From NCBI RefSeq assembly GCF_000474215.1, contig NZ_BAUC01000040.1, positions 1 to 47,470 of the forward strand: 47,470 nt of DNA. Direction: 5' to 3'. The translations under genes were made by a program, and so were the position numbers. The notes beneath the pieces were generated by a model. It ran no database searches. It was not told where the DNA came from and saw only the letters and a program-made list of their open reading frames with translations. This DNA comes from Edwardsiella hoshinae NBRC 105699 = ATCC 33379. GTDB taxonomy: Bacteria > Pseudomonadota > Gammaproteobacteria > Enterobacterales > Enterobacteriaceae. The stretch's first letter is position 1. Each line of letters begins with the position of its first letter. Shown here in pieces: positions 1 through 6,891 of this stretch.

Positions 1-92
1 CCGCCTAACTCAGAAAAGATAGTACATTGTTCCATTTTGTTTCACCTCTCTCATCTGTTCCTACAGATCGCTTTCCAGTTCTGCTATTCCGG

Positions 93-515
93 TCAGTGCC
101 CGGAATTGAGGACTAGTTTAGCGAGACTGACCATTGCTGCTCCGATAAGCAGTATAAAAGGTCCAAATACGAGCATTACCATTTTTATCGTACCTATATT
201 TGTTTTATGCTTGAAAAAATCAAGACCTGGTTTATGTACGCTAGCTAGTTGAAAAATAGCACTTTCTATACTTTCAGCGTTTACTCCTTTTCCTTTTAGC
301 TCATCTCGAGCTTTTCTAAGCTGTCTAAGTGCCTCGATGCTGTTATTAAAAAACAGGGTGACTTTTTTCTTTTTGGAGTATTTGAGGGCATTATGTAATT
401 TAAGCATAATTACCTCTCTTCGTTCTCCTAGTGGTGCATGGGTTAAGCTTTCGATGATGCACTCCAATTTTTTTTGAAATTCTTCATTAAAGAATTGTTT
501 TGTATTGTTCATCAT
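93..515 (-). CDS. Hypothetical protein with C-terminal membrane segment
   Basis: 140 residues, not recognised. The first ~110 residues are charged and probably helical, with a lysine cluster near residues 50-56. A single hydrophobic segment (about residues 112-134, rich in I, L, V, F, G) precedes a short tail, so a C-terminally anchored inner-membrane protein is likely. Two ATGs lie in tandem at the start with only a weak ribosome site upstream. The gene is more AT-rich than the next gene (560-1171), which suggests a separate origin. It is the last of the minus-strand genes and ends near the window edge. No function can be assigned. Confidence 0.55.
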   Translation of the reverse strand: MMNNTKQFFNEEFQKKLECIIESLTHAPLGERREVIMLKLHNALKYSKKKKVTLFFNNSIEALRQLRKARDELKGKGVNAESIESAIFQLASVHKPGLDFFKHKTNIGTIKMVMLVFGPFILLIGAAMVSLAKLVLNSGH

Positions 516-559
516 GTAATTAACCCTATTTAACTAGGGAGACTCCTAGATTTGGGCTT

Positions 560-1171
560 TCAATTAGCTAATCCGCCCACTTCTGGGGTGTAGCTTTCAT
601 TGATCTGTATCCTGACATAGATACCCGCCTCGTGACAGGCCTGTAGCCACTGTGCTACCTGGAGGGGATCGCCCGCGAGGCGGGTTAGGTGTCCGGCACG
701 GCTCCACAGCTGCAGGCAGGTGCTGCCGTCAAGACGCACCACAAAATCGCCCCGACACGCCATGTGGCTGATGTTATTCAGCGTGACCGGCCGATCGTTA
801 GTATGAGGGGACACCGTATCTGCCGCTCTGAGAGGAACTAAGGGAAGAACGAGCACCGCCGTAGCGCGCTGTTCGGCCTGGACGCGATCCTGTTCAGCCG
901 TTAGCAACGGTAGGGCAACCGCCCGCCCGGCTTCTGTCAGTTCAACGGCCAGCTGTAGGTTGGGCGCCCGCAGGGTACGCAGCCAGCCCGCCGTTTCCAT
1001 CCGTCGGCAGGAAGCGCGTAGGTTGGGGCCATACACCGGCGCGTCTCCGCCCCGCTCCAGCACCCGCTCAATATCCCGCGTGGCCACGGGGCCAGGACGT
1101 TTCTCATCGAGGGCGGCCAGCACAATCAGTACCCGCCGCTGCAATGGTGATGGTCGGCGTGCTGGCGTCAT
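560..1171 (-). CDS. Hypothetical protein, possible winged-helix N-terminus, in the partition operon
   Basis: 203 residues, GC-rich. The N-terminal ~85 residues (LQRRVLIVLAALDE, then TRDIERVLE, then LRASCRRMETAGWLRT) have the spacing of a winged-helix DNA-binding domain: three helices, then a short wing before LTEAGRA. The C-terminal half (about 115-200) is a separate domain that I do not recognise. The start lies 6 nt after the stop of the upstream gene, so both are probably cotranscribed from the parA promoter. A DNA-binding accessory or regulator of the partition or replication region is plausible, but this rests on pattern only. Confidence 0.6.
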   Translation of the reverse strand: MTPARRPSPLQRRVLIVLAALDEKRPGPVATRDIERVLERGGDAPVYGPNLRASCRRMETAGWLRTLRAPNLQLAVELTEAGRAVALPLLTAEQDRVQAEQRATAVLVLPLVPLRAADTVSPHTNDRPVTLNNISHMACRGDFVVRLDGSTCLQLWSRAGHLTRLAGDPLQVAQWLQACHEAGIYVRIQINESYTPEVGGLAN

Positions 1172-1177
1172 TGCTTA

Positions 1178-1435
1178 TCACTCAGCTATATTTATTCCTA
1201 ATCGTTTAGCAAGTTCTTCGCCTGATAAGAAAATCCTCATCCATTTTCCTGATGTGAAAAAAATAGTTGTTGCTGGTTTTCCTCCTTCTATACCAGAGGC
1301 ATCTTCTGTGTGTGAAATCAACTCGCGCTGGAAAATATGTGTGCGGTTTTTATTGTCCGTCAGCGCAATTAGCCCATCTATAGAACAAGGTGTAATATTA
1401 TTAATGCTTGTGTTGTTTTCTGTTTTGTTCAGCAT
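1178..1435 (-). CDS. Small hypothetical protein downstream of parB
   Basis: 85 residues, no recognised family. A good ribosome site (AAGGA, 6 nt before the ATG) supports translation. The C-terminal part (TIFFTSGKWMRIFLSGEELAKRLGINIAE) ends in what could be a short helix-turn-helix-like segment. It follows parB, separated by an array of 8-bp repeats (1458-1524), and is 6 nt ahead of the 203-residue gene. Its position suggests a link to plasmid maintenance, but I cannot name a role. Confidence 0.6.
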   Translation of the reverse strand: MLNKTENNTSINNITPCSIDGLIALTDNKNRTHIFQRELISHTEDASGIEGGKPATTIFFTSGKWMRIFLSGEELAKRLGINIAE

Positions 1436-1457
1436 ATATTATCCTTAAAATCTCTTT

Positions 1458-1524
1458 AAGATAACAAGATAACAAGATAACAAGATAACAAGATGGCAAG
1501 ATAACAAGATAACAAGATAACAAG
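1458..1524. repeat. Iteron array 1: AAGATAAC direct repeats
   Basis: Eight tandem 8-bp units plus a partial AAG: seven are AAGATAAC and the fifth is AAGATGGC. The array starts right after the parB stop codon. A related array lies on the other side of parAB (2578-2665). Tandem short repeats next to a small parA and a ribbon-helix-helix gene are the usual form of a type Ib centromere (parC/parS) bound by the ribbon-helix-helix protein. That assignment is inferred. Confidence 0.85.
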
Positions 1525-1528
1525 CACA

Positions 1529-1831
1529 TTATCTTTGTTTTGCTTCTGCTATTAATCGCGATATCTCTGTTTTTGATAGTGTTTTTAGTGCCTCTACCGC
1601 AGCCCTGACAACATCAGAACGATTCGCTCTACCTTTACCTGAAACCATCTCTGCCGTTATAAGGTCATCAATGTCTTTTAGGTTTTCTTCAAAAAAGGAA
1701 ATGCTTACTGGTTTGGCTTTTCTCACAACCGATGGTTTATTTGATGACACTTTGGTATTATCAATACCAGCCGTACCACCGTTAATAAATGCTACCTCGT
1801 CACGAGGTGGAGTTTTTGCTCTATTTCTCAC
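1529..1831 (-). CDS. parB: Small partition DNA-binding protein (ParB/ParG-like, ribbon-helix-helix)
   Basis: 100 residues. A basic, probably disordered N-terminus (about 1-40) is followed by VSISFFEENLKDIDDL, which can form the beta strand and first helix, and RANRSDVVRAAVEALKTL, which fits the second helix of a ribbon-helix-helix dimer. This is the layout of small type Ib partition proteins, which bind centromere and operator repeats and stimulate ParA. The start overlaps the parA stop (ATGA), showing translational coupling. Repeat arrays lie on both sides of the pair. The family call rests on context and fold pattern, because these proteins vary greatly in sequence. Confidence 0.75.
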   Translation of the reverse strand: MRNRAKTPPRDEVAFINGGTAGIDNTKVSSNKPSVVRKAKPVSISFFEENLKDIDDLITAEMVSGKGRANRSDVVRAAVEALKTLSKTEISRLIAEAKQR

Positions 1832-2454
1832 AGAATAACCTCTTTAACTAATGCTTCAATTTCTTGTTGTGCTTTATCATTTTGTGTTTCAAAAATTGTC
1901 ATTGATTCAGCCCAGGCATCTCGATGTGCTTTTCGATCACATACTCGGGAATTTGCTAACTGCATTTCAGGGTAGTCCTTGAGAACTTCTGCTGCCTGAT
2001 TGGCTTCATTAACAAACATGTTAGTGGGCGTCATGTTTAAAACGAGATATCCTCGAACATCCTCATTAAAATCTTTTGCTGCTGTAAAAACGGAGCATGT
2101 ATGAGGTACAACATCTAGGTCCATCTGAGAAGGTCGTAACGGAGAAATGAATACATCTGCTGCCATCAATCCACTGCGCATTTCTGCACTATCACGACCA
2201 GCACAGTCTGCAATGACAAAATCATAAGATTTTTCGTGTTCCTTTAACATTGCTTTGATGTTGCCAGTCGCGCCTGTAACCGGAATATGAGGCAGATCTT
2301 CAGGACGATTGTTGTACCAGGTTAATACTGACTTTTGGTCATCTGCGTCGACAATTATCACGCGGTTGCCTAATGACATCAGATATGCGGCTATTGATAC
2401 CGCCAGTGTACTTTTACCAACTCCACCTTTTTGACTCCCTAATACAATTATCAT
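1828..2454 (-). CDS. parA: ParA-family partition ATPase
   Basis: 208 residues, the short (type Ib) form without an N-terminal DNA-binding domain. The deviant Walker A motif KGGVGKST is at residues 9-16, with its signature lysine at residue 9. VIIVDADDQKS is the A-prime motif and FVIADCAGRDS the Walker B region. ParA ATPases assemble on the nucleoid and position plasmid copies at division, driven by a centromere-bound partner. The partner gene follows with a 4-nt overlap. A GAGG ribosome site precedes the ATG, and a 25-bp palindrome just upstream (2467-2491) is the likely autoregulatory operator. Confidence 0.92.
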   Translation of the reverse strand: MIIVLGSQKGGVGKSTLAVSIAAYLMSLGNRVIIVDADDQKSVLTWYNNRPEDLPHIPVTGATGNIKAMLKEHEKSYDFVIADCAGRDSAEMRSGLMAADVFISPLRPSQMDLDVVPHTCSVFTAAKDFNEDVRGYLVLNMTPTNMFVNEANQAAEVLKDYPEMQLANSRVCDRKAHRDAWAESMTIFETQNDKAQQEIEALVKEVIL

Positions 2455-2466
2455 TATAGCCTCATA

Positions 2467-2546
2467 TTAAGTTGTTAAATTAACAACTTAATATTGCCAT
2501 TCGCAGATAGATTGTGCAATGTTTTTGTTATGATAACAACTTAATA
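2467..2546 (-). promoter_or_regulatory. Candidate parAB operator: palindrome plus extra half-site
   Basis: A perfect inverted repeat with 12-bp arms around one central base (TTAAGTTGTTAA / TTAACAACTTAA, 2467-2491) lies 13 bp upstream of parA. The half-site TAACAACTTAATA occurs at 2481-2493 and again at 2534-2546. This arrangement suits binding by the operon's own ribbon-helix-helix protein. No promoter elements were assigned with confidence. Confidence 0.6.
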
Positions 2547-2577
2547 ATGTGTTAACTTTATGTTTTATAATGAAATT

Positions 2578-2665
2578 AAGATAACAAGATAGTAAGATAG
2601 TAAGATAGTAAGATAGTAAGATAGTAAGATAGTAAGATAGTAAGATAGTAAGATGGCAAGGTGGC
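2578..2665. repeat. Iteron array 2: AAGATAGT direct repeats
   Basis: Eleven tandem 8-bp units: one AAGATAAC, eight AAGATAGT, then AAGATGGC and AAGGTGGC. The AAGATAAC and AAGATGGC units are shared with array 1 at 1458-1524. The array is upstream of parA, so the two arrays bracket parAB. It is probably a second centromere block or an extended operator. Confidence 0.85.
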
Positions 2666-3024
2666 GATCTGCCCGGCTTTTTGATTCTGACGCTGAGGAT
2701 GTCGCGTTGCTCCTCATCCATACCGCGCAGTGCGCGGGGATATCCACTGCCCGTAGCCAGTCTGCCTCGACCGGACGGACACGGGGCGGGCGACTTTTCC
2801 GCTCCTGTCCGACGTTGTTCGATTTTACGCCGTCCACTCGCATTCTGATGAACGCCCTTCAAGCCGCTTTCGCGGCATAAGCTCGCCGACGCTGGGACTG
2901 TCGGCTCGTTATTCCACGGTCAGCTTGACCCGTTGCCGGTCGCGGCGTACAGGCTACGGGCAGCAGGGAACGGACGTCGTATCGACGTCCTCCTAGGTGC
3001 CCCCTGTAACCGCGAGGTATCCCT
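2666..3024. other. GC-rich non-coding stretch before the methylase gene
   Basis: About 360 bp without a convincing gene, at the start of the plus-strand leading genes. It holds several hairpins, including GCCGC-tttc-GCGGC near 2865-2878, GCCGAC/GTCGGC near 2884-2904, and GGACGTCG-tat-CGACGTCC at 2972-2990. The composition resembles the other structured upstream stretches of the leading region (4183-4629, 5059-5955, 10102-10635). A single-strand promoter or priming role is possible, but this stretch is less regular than the others. Confidence 0.5.
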
Positions 3025-3705
3025 ATGTTCCATTTTATCCTAGGTAATTGCGTTGATATTATGGCCGGTTTTCCTGCGGCCTCCGTCGATTTCATCTTGA
3101 CTGACCCTCCTTATCTAGTAAGTTTTTGCGATCGTTCCAGGCGTATCATTGCCGGCGACAAAACCGATGAATGGCTGCAACCCGCCTGTTATGAGATGTA
3201 TCGCGTACTGAAAAAAGACACGCTGATGGTGAGCTTCTACGGCTGGAACCGCGTTGATCGCTTTATGGCGGCATGGAAAGCGGCCGGATTTAGTGTCGTC
3301 GGGCATCTGGTATTTACCAAAACCTACACATCGAAAACCGCTTATGTCGGCTACCGCCATGAATGCGCCTATATTCTGGCGAAAGGCCGTCCATCACTAC
3401 CCCAAAACCCACTGCCGGATGTGTTGGGCTGGAAATATTCAGGCAATCGTCACCATCCGACCGAAAAACCCGTTACCAGCCTGCAACCACTGATTGAGTC
3501 TTTCACACGTCCGAACGCCATTGTTCTCGACCCCTTTGCTGGCTCAGGCTCTACCTGCGTGGCGGCCCTCCAGTCAGGCCGCCGTTATATCGGTATCGAG
3601 CTGATGGAGCAGTACCACAAAGCCGGCATTGAGCGCTTGTCAGCCGTACAGCGAGCCATACAGCGCCGGGCCGCCAATGACGTCTTTTATCCAGAGGCGG
3701 CGTGA
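3025..3705 (+). CDS. Plasmid-borne DNA methyltransferase (N6/N4 class, beta-type motif order)
   Basis: 226 residues. The catalytic motif DPPY is at residues 27-30 and the S-adenosylmethionine-binding motif FAGSG at 171-175. This order (DPPY first, FxGxG late) is that of beta-class N6-adenine/N4-cytosine methylases (PF01555 type). HHPTEKP, found in many members, precedes the FAGSG region. Close relatives lie in the leading regions of IncF and IncI plasmids, with no partner endonuclease. A likely role is to modify the plasmid against host restriction; the target site is unknown. GAGG lies 7 nt before the ATG. Confidence 0.88.
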   Translation: MFHFILGNCVDIMAGFPAASVDFILTDPPYLVSFCDRSRRIIAGDKTDEWLQPACYEMYRVLKKDTLMVSFYGWNRVDRFMAAWKAAGFSVVGHLVFTKTYTSKTAYVGYRHECAYILAKGRPSLPQNPLPDVLGWKYSGNRHHPTEKPVTSLQPLIESFTRPNAIVLDPFAGSGSTCVAALQSGRRYIGIELMEQYHKAGIERLSAVQRAIQRRAANDVFYPEAA

Positions 3706-3762
3706 GACGCTGATCTGACCTTGGGCGGCAGTGCCGCATAACAGAATCAACGGAGAGAAAGT

Positions 3763-4182
3763 ATGTTTGGAACTCGTGAAACCCTTTGCCGGCTGCTGAG
3801 TGAGCAATATCCCGCTGAAACCCCTCTGAACCTGATTGTCTGGTCCCCGGAGAATATCGAAGCGCTGATCGACGGAATGGATTATGCCCTTTCTAAACAA
3901 GCCATTAGGGAGGTACTGGAGCGCATTGATACCATATCAGAAGAGCAGCGGCTTGAATCTGGCGTGTCTTGCGAGGCGGTAATGGAGCTGATCGATCAGG
4001 TGAAACAGGCTGTTCCGGCGGTGATGGTACCGGCTGACTTGCTTGAAACCCTGCTGACGACAGCAGAACAGGCTCTACGGTGCAGAGAGTGGGCGGCTCG
4101 GGATAATAACCATCCAGTGCCAGAAAGTGTTACCCGTCGCTTGGCTGATGCGGCTAAAGTGCGCGCTTTACTGAAAAACTGA
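3763..4182 (+). CDS. DUF1380-like leading-region protein
   Basis: 139 residues. The N-terminus ([17 protein letters not shown], then [15 protein letters not shown]) and the C-terminal segment (REWAARD, then [15 protein letters not shown]) agree with the DUF1380 family, which is common in leading regions of F-like plasmids and has no known function. The assignment is from memory of the family. A GGAGAG ribosome site precedes the ATG. It follows the methylase by 57 bp and is probably cotranscribed with it. By neighbourhood it could be an anti-defence or establishment factor. Confidence 0.75.
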   Translation: MFGTRETLCRLLSEQYPAETPLNLIVWSPENIEALIDGMDYALSKQAIREVLERIDTISEEQRLESGVSCEAVMELIDQVKQAVPAVMVPADLLETLLTTAEQALRCREWAARDNNHPVPESVTRRLADAAKVRALLKN

Positions 4183-4213
4183 AATCCCCACGCCGCGCCG
4201 GCGGTGTGATCCA

Positions 4214-4240
4214 GCCCCCCGTAGTCAACTGCCGGGGGGC
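4214..4240. other. GC hairpin after the DUF1380-like gene
   Basis: Perfect 8-bp stem GCCCCCCG (4214-4221) / CGGGGGGC (4233-4240) with an 11-nt loop, 32 bp past the stop codon. No U-tract follows, so it is not a classical intrinsic terminator. It may stabilise the 3-prime end of the message. Confidence 0.5.
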
Positions 4241-4362
4241 GATCCCCTGAATCCTTCCAATACTCGAAGGATGTCGCCAGCTCCGCTTTTTTGGCGGCCC
4301 CGTCCCTGTAGGACGTTGCCTGATGATTTTCCACTCTGCCGACCCGGTGCCGTCTGCGGGCT

Positions 4363-4590
4363 GTGCCGTGCATCCATCGTAGCCTGGCCACCGTGGATAC
4401 AAGGGTTCGCTAACGCCGCTGCGGTCACCCGGTCCTTCCTTCACGTCTGCCGTGATCTTCCGGTCGTTCGTCCGTTCAGGTTTCACGGCCACACCCTCCA
4501 GCTCCCGTCTGCCGTGCGCGTCAGGCTGCGGCTTCCCTAGCACCCTTGTATCCCCGGCTTTTTCACCCGGCTGTTATGGATGCACGGCAC
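4363..4590. other. Long foldable non-coding element upstream of klcA
   Basis: Two long-range complementary pairs are nested: a 15-bp stem GTGCCGTGCATCCAT (4363-4377) with its exact complement at 4576-4590, and a 12-bp stem GGATACAAGGGT (4395-4406) with 4542-4553. Weaker pairs continue inward (GCTA and GCCGC near 4409 with the segment ending in GCGGC..CTAGC near 4540). As single-stranded DNA this would form one imperfect hairpin of ~228 nt ending 39 nt before the klcA ATG. There is no convincing gene in 4183-4629. It is a good candidate for a single-strand promoter or priming site. Confidence 0.65.
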
Positions 4591-4629
4591 CGCCCGGTGT
4601 CGCGTCATTTGTGATTGCGGAGGTTTATC

Positions 4630-5058
4630 ATGCAGTATGCAGCCTATCGGCACACCCTGAACGTCGAAGAGTCCGACCGTTTGTCTTTCCTGCCGTATCT
4701 GTTCGGCGATGATTTCATGCTGGCTGAATTGCAGGTGTACGCACTGGCCAGAAAGCTGATACCGGAATATGAGGGGGGATTCTGGCACTTTATCCGCTTG
4801 CCTGACGGGGGCGGCTTCATGATGCCGGATTGCGGCAAGGTGCATATGATCAACGGCGAAAACTGGTTTGATCGTACCATTAGTGCCGAGGCGGCGGGTA
4901 TCATCCTGACATCTCTTGCCATCAATCGCCGTTGCTGGACACAGCACGATTGCGGTAATACCGCGCTGACCGAGCTGTATATACAGCGGGATACCCAGCT
5001 TTGGAGCTATATCGAGTTCCATCCCGAATGTGACGCTATTTATGCTGCGCTCGATTAA
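4630..5058 (+). CDS. klcA: KlcA/ArdB-family antirestriction protein
   Basis: 142 residues, the usual KlcA length. Family features include RLSFLPYLFGDDFML near the start, YEGGFWHFIRLPDGGGFMMP in the middle, the segment LSADAAGI-like (ISAEAAGI) and the C-terminal HPECDAIYAALD. KlcA/ArdB proteins inhibit type I restriction enzymes in vivo without mimicking DNA charge, and protect incoming plasmid DNA. The start at 4630 is chosen because GGAGG lies 6 nt upstream; an earlier in-frame TTG has none. It sits directly after the long hairpin region, which suggests early expression from the entering strand. Confidence 0.92.
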   Translation: MQYAAYRHTLNVEESDRLSFLPYLFGDDFMLAELQVYALARKLIPEYEGGFWHFIRLPDGGGFMMPDCGKVHMINGENWFDRTISAEAAGIILTSLAINRRCWTQHDCGNTALTELYIQRDTQLWSYIEFHPECDAIYAALD

Positions 5059-5955
5059 GTTAGTGACTGCGGGGGGAGGCCATCTTCCTCTGTTTCGCCG
5101 TGCCACAAAAGACCGCGCGCCTGCGGCGCCGGAGGGTGCCGCGCTACGCGCCGCTCCCTTCCGTTCGCGTCCGTTTCCTGTGCTGGCAATGTGTCATTGT
5201 ATCGGCGGTGATCTGGCTACGTCGGTTTCTTTGAATCGGGTTATGGCCACTATGGTGCTTGCTCCTGTCGGCTGAATTCCCTTTGTGGCGCCACTAACAC
5301 CGGGCGACTTCCCTACGGGAACCGGGCTGTCATGCTACGCACAGAGCCAGCTACGCTGTCTCTGCCCGGCCCCTGCGGGGCAGCGGGTTTCCATCCCATG
5401 TCGCAACGTCAACACCTCGCTTGCTGCGACCTGTTCGGTCGCGCCGCTCTCACCAGTCCGGCGGTGAATCTGCCGGACTTCTTCGGGGCAACGCCGTTTC
5501 GCGTGCCGCGTCCCGTCGTTGCGGCGGGTTCCTGCTCGTTGACGCATCGGTGCCTCTCCCCCGTTTAAGCCCCTTTCGCCTGGGCTGAGACAATCACAGT
5601 CACTGTCCTCTGTCCAGGGTAAATGGCACGCGGTAAACCGCGCCCTGGACAGCGGCCATCGCCCGTGATCGTTTACGCCCATGCGGCGAAGGTTCTCAAA
5701 CGGGTGATGGTAGTACCGGAGGGAACAACCAGCAGGCCCCCGCGAAACGTCAACACCGCGGCTCCCGTAACTCAACGGGTGATGTTCTTTAAAAACTCGG
5801 GAAAAAACAGCGAAACGCGATAAGCGTTAAGGAGGCAGACAACCCAGAGCGTAAACCGCAGACATGAAAAAAGCAGGGAAAACCCTGCTTAATCCACGCC
5901 GTGAAAGCCGCAGCAACGGTTTTTACGGCTCCATTAACTACAAGGAGTTAACTGT
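5059..5955. other. Long non-coding, structure-rich interval between klcA and the ssb operon
   Basis: Nearly 900 bp without a convincing gene; short open frames here lack ribosome sites and are GC-structure artefacts. Besides copy A (5340-5651) it contains the pair CATCGCCCGT/ACGGGTGATG (5658-5667 / 5699-5708, one mismatch), a direct repeat AACGGGTGATG near 5698 and 5774, and a hairpin AAGCAGGG-aaaa-CCCTGCTT (5871-5890). The last hairpin could be an attenuator ahead of the 76-residue gene. Confidence 0.55.
5340..5651. other. Structured leading-region element, copy A (candidate single-strand promoter)
   Basis: The block resembles copy B at 10275-10547 when aligned by eye: GAGCCA..CG..TGTCTC, then CCCCT-CGGG, then ACCTC..GCTTGC-GCG, the identical 15-mer CGCGCCGCTCTCACC (5440-5454), a stem GTCCGGC/GCCGGAC (5456-5478), and a terminal hairpin. 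That hairpin has the stem TGTCCAGGG/CCCTGGACA (5611-5619 / 5643-5651), a one-sided 9-nt bulge TAAATGGCA and an inner stem CGCGGT-aa-ACCGCG. It lies upstream of the 76-residue gene/ssb/parB/psiBA unit, where F carries an Frpo-type single-strand promoter. The function is inferred. Confidence 0.65.
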
Positions 5956-6186
5956 ATGTCAGTAACCATTATTTCACCTTCTGCCGGGACTGTAAAGCCC
6001 CGCCGTCATCTGCGTATCAACCGCGCCGATATTTCCGCACCGGAGATCGACCCCGCCGTAAAGGCATTCGGGCGGCATATCGCAAAACGTATCCGCAAGG
6101 GGCGCGGGGTACACATCCCCGCGATGAATAACGCGGCCTTTGGGCAGCTGCTCCGCACCCTTGAACTGAAACGCGCATTTAACTGA
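5956..6186 (+). CDS. Small basic protein encoded before ssb
   Basis: 76 residues, rich in Arg, Lys and Ala, not recognised. AAGGAG lies 9 nt before the ATG. The segments [15 protein letters not shown] and [14 protein letters not shown] are strongly basic, so nucleic-acid binding is possible. It is the first gene of the plus-strand unit that continues with ssb, the ParB-like gene, psiB and psiA, so it would be among the first proteins made in a new recipient. A hairpin (6195-6214) separates it from ssb. No function is assigned. Confidence 0.7.
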   Translation: MSVTIISPSAGTVKPRRHLRINRADISAPEIDPAVKAFGRHIAKRIRKGRGVHIPAMNNAAFGQLLRTLELKRAFN

Positions 6187-6194
6187 TGAGGTGA

Positions 6195-6214
6195 GCCGCC
6201 CCTCAAGGGGCGGC
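6195..6214 (+). other. Intercistronic hairpin before ssb
   Basis: Perfect stem GCCGCCCC (6195-6202) / GGGGCGGC (6207-6214) with a TCAA loop, between the stop of the small gene and the ssb ribosome site. The same stem recurs before psiB (8865-8886). No U-tract follows, so it is probably an RNA structure affecting processing or relative expression. Confidence 0.7.
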
Positions 6215-6235
6215 AACCGCAGGAAGGATAAAATC

Positions 6236-6781
6236 ATGACAGTACGTGGCATCAACAAAGTCATCATCGTCGGCTATCTGGGACAAGATCCTGAAATCCG
6301 CTATATGCCCAATGGGGGCGCGGTCGCCAATCTCTCGCTGGCCACCTCGGATACGTGGCGCGACAAGCAGACCGGAGAGATGCGTGAAAAAACCGAGTGG
6401 CACCGCGTGGTGGTGTTCGGCAATCTCGCGGAGATTGCTGGGGAATATCTACAAAAAGGGGCGCAGATCTATATCGAGGGACAGTTGCGTACCCGTAGCT
6501 GGCAGGACGATAGCAATGTGACTCGCTATGTTACCGAGATCGTGGTGAGTCAGAGCGGCACCATGCAGATGCTGGGCGGTCGTCGTGACGGTGGCCAGTC
6601 ACAAAGTACGGCTTCACAGCAGTCCACACAACAGCAAACCCCGGCGCAACCCGTTGATGCCCCGGCAAAGTCCACGAAAGCAAAGGGCGGTAAAAAAGGC
6701 CGTCAGAGCGCGGCAGTATCTCAGCAGGCGTCGCAGCCGTCACCACAGGATTACCAGCCGATGGATGATATTCCTTTCTGA
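6236..6781 (+). CDS. ssb: Plasmid single-stranded DNA-binding protein
   Basis: 181 residues, close to F Ssb. The OB-fold domain spans about residues 1-110: [38 protein letters not shown], then [14 protein letters not shown] and [13 protein letters not shown] Gln/Pro/Ala-rich linker follows, and the acidic tip DDIPF binds partner proteins. It coats the incoming T-strand and supplements host SSB. The ATG at 6236 has AGGAAGGA upstream; earlier in-frame starts do not align with the family. It is in the leading operon, in the usual F order ahead of the ParB-like gene and psiBA. Confidence 0.96.
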   Translation: MTVRGINKVIIVGYLGQDPEIRYMPNGGAVANLSLATSDTWRDKQTGEMREKTEWHRVVVFGNLAEIAGEYLQKGAQIYIEGQLRTRSWQDDSNVTRYVTEIVVSQSGTMQMLGGRRDGGQSQSTASQQSTQQQTPAQPVDAPAKSTKAKGGKKGRQSAAVSQQASQPSPQDYQPMDDIPF

Positions 6782-6838
6782 TCAACAAGTTGAATACACC
6801 CCGTGAGTTGTGGGGCTGGGTAAGTTAGCTGTAAGAGG

Positions 6839-6863
6839 TGCCGGACACGGAGGCTGTCCGGCA
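6839..6863 (+). other. Intercistronic hairpin before the ParB-like gene
   Basis: Stem TGCCGGACA (6839-6847) / TGTCCGGCA (6855-6863), 7-nt loop, about 12 nt before the ribosome site AGGAG of the ParB-like gene. It lies in the same position as the hairpins before ssb and psiB, but the stem differs in sequence. Confidence 0.65.
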
Positions 6864-6891
6864 GACAATCATAAAACTGAGGAGTTTAATC

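Noticed and set aside
960..1448. Plus-strand 162-codon frame opposite the 203- and 85-residue genes
   Set aside because: It has no ribosome site and runs antisense to two better supported genes in one operon.
1458..2665. CRISPR array at the short direct repeats
   Set aside because: Units are 8 bp and contiguous without spacers, so they are partition iterons and not CRISPR repeats.
2488..2862. Minus-strand frames of 124 and 92 codons running through the repeat array
   Set aside because: They translate the 8-bp repeats into runs of LLSYYLTI and lack ribosome sites; they are artefacts of a tandem repeat without stop codons.
5335..5775. Minus-strand 146-codon frame between klcA and ssb
   Set aside because: It covers the foldable element, has Arg/Gly-rich low-complexity translation and no start signals.
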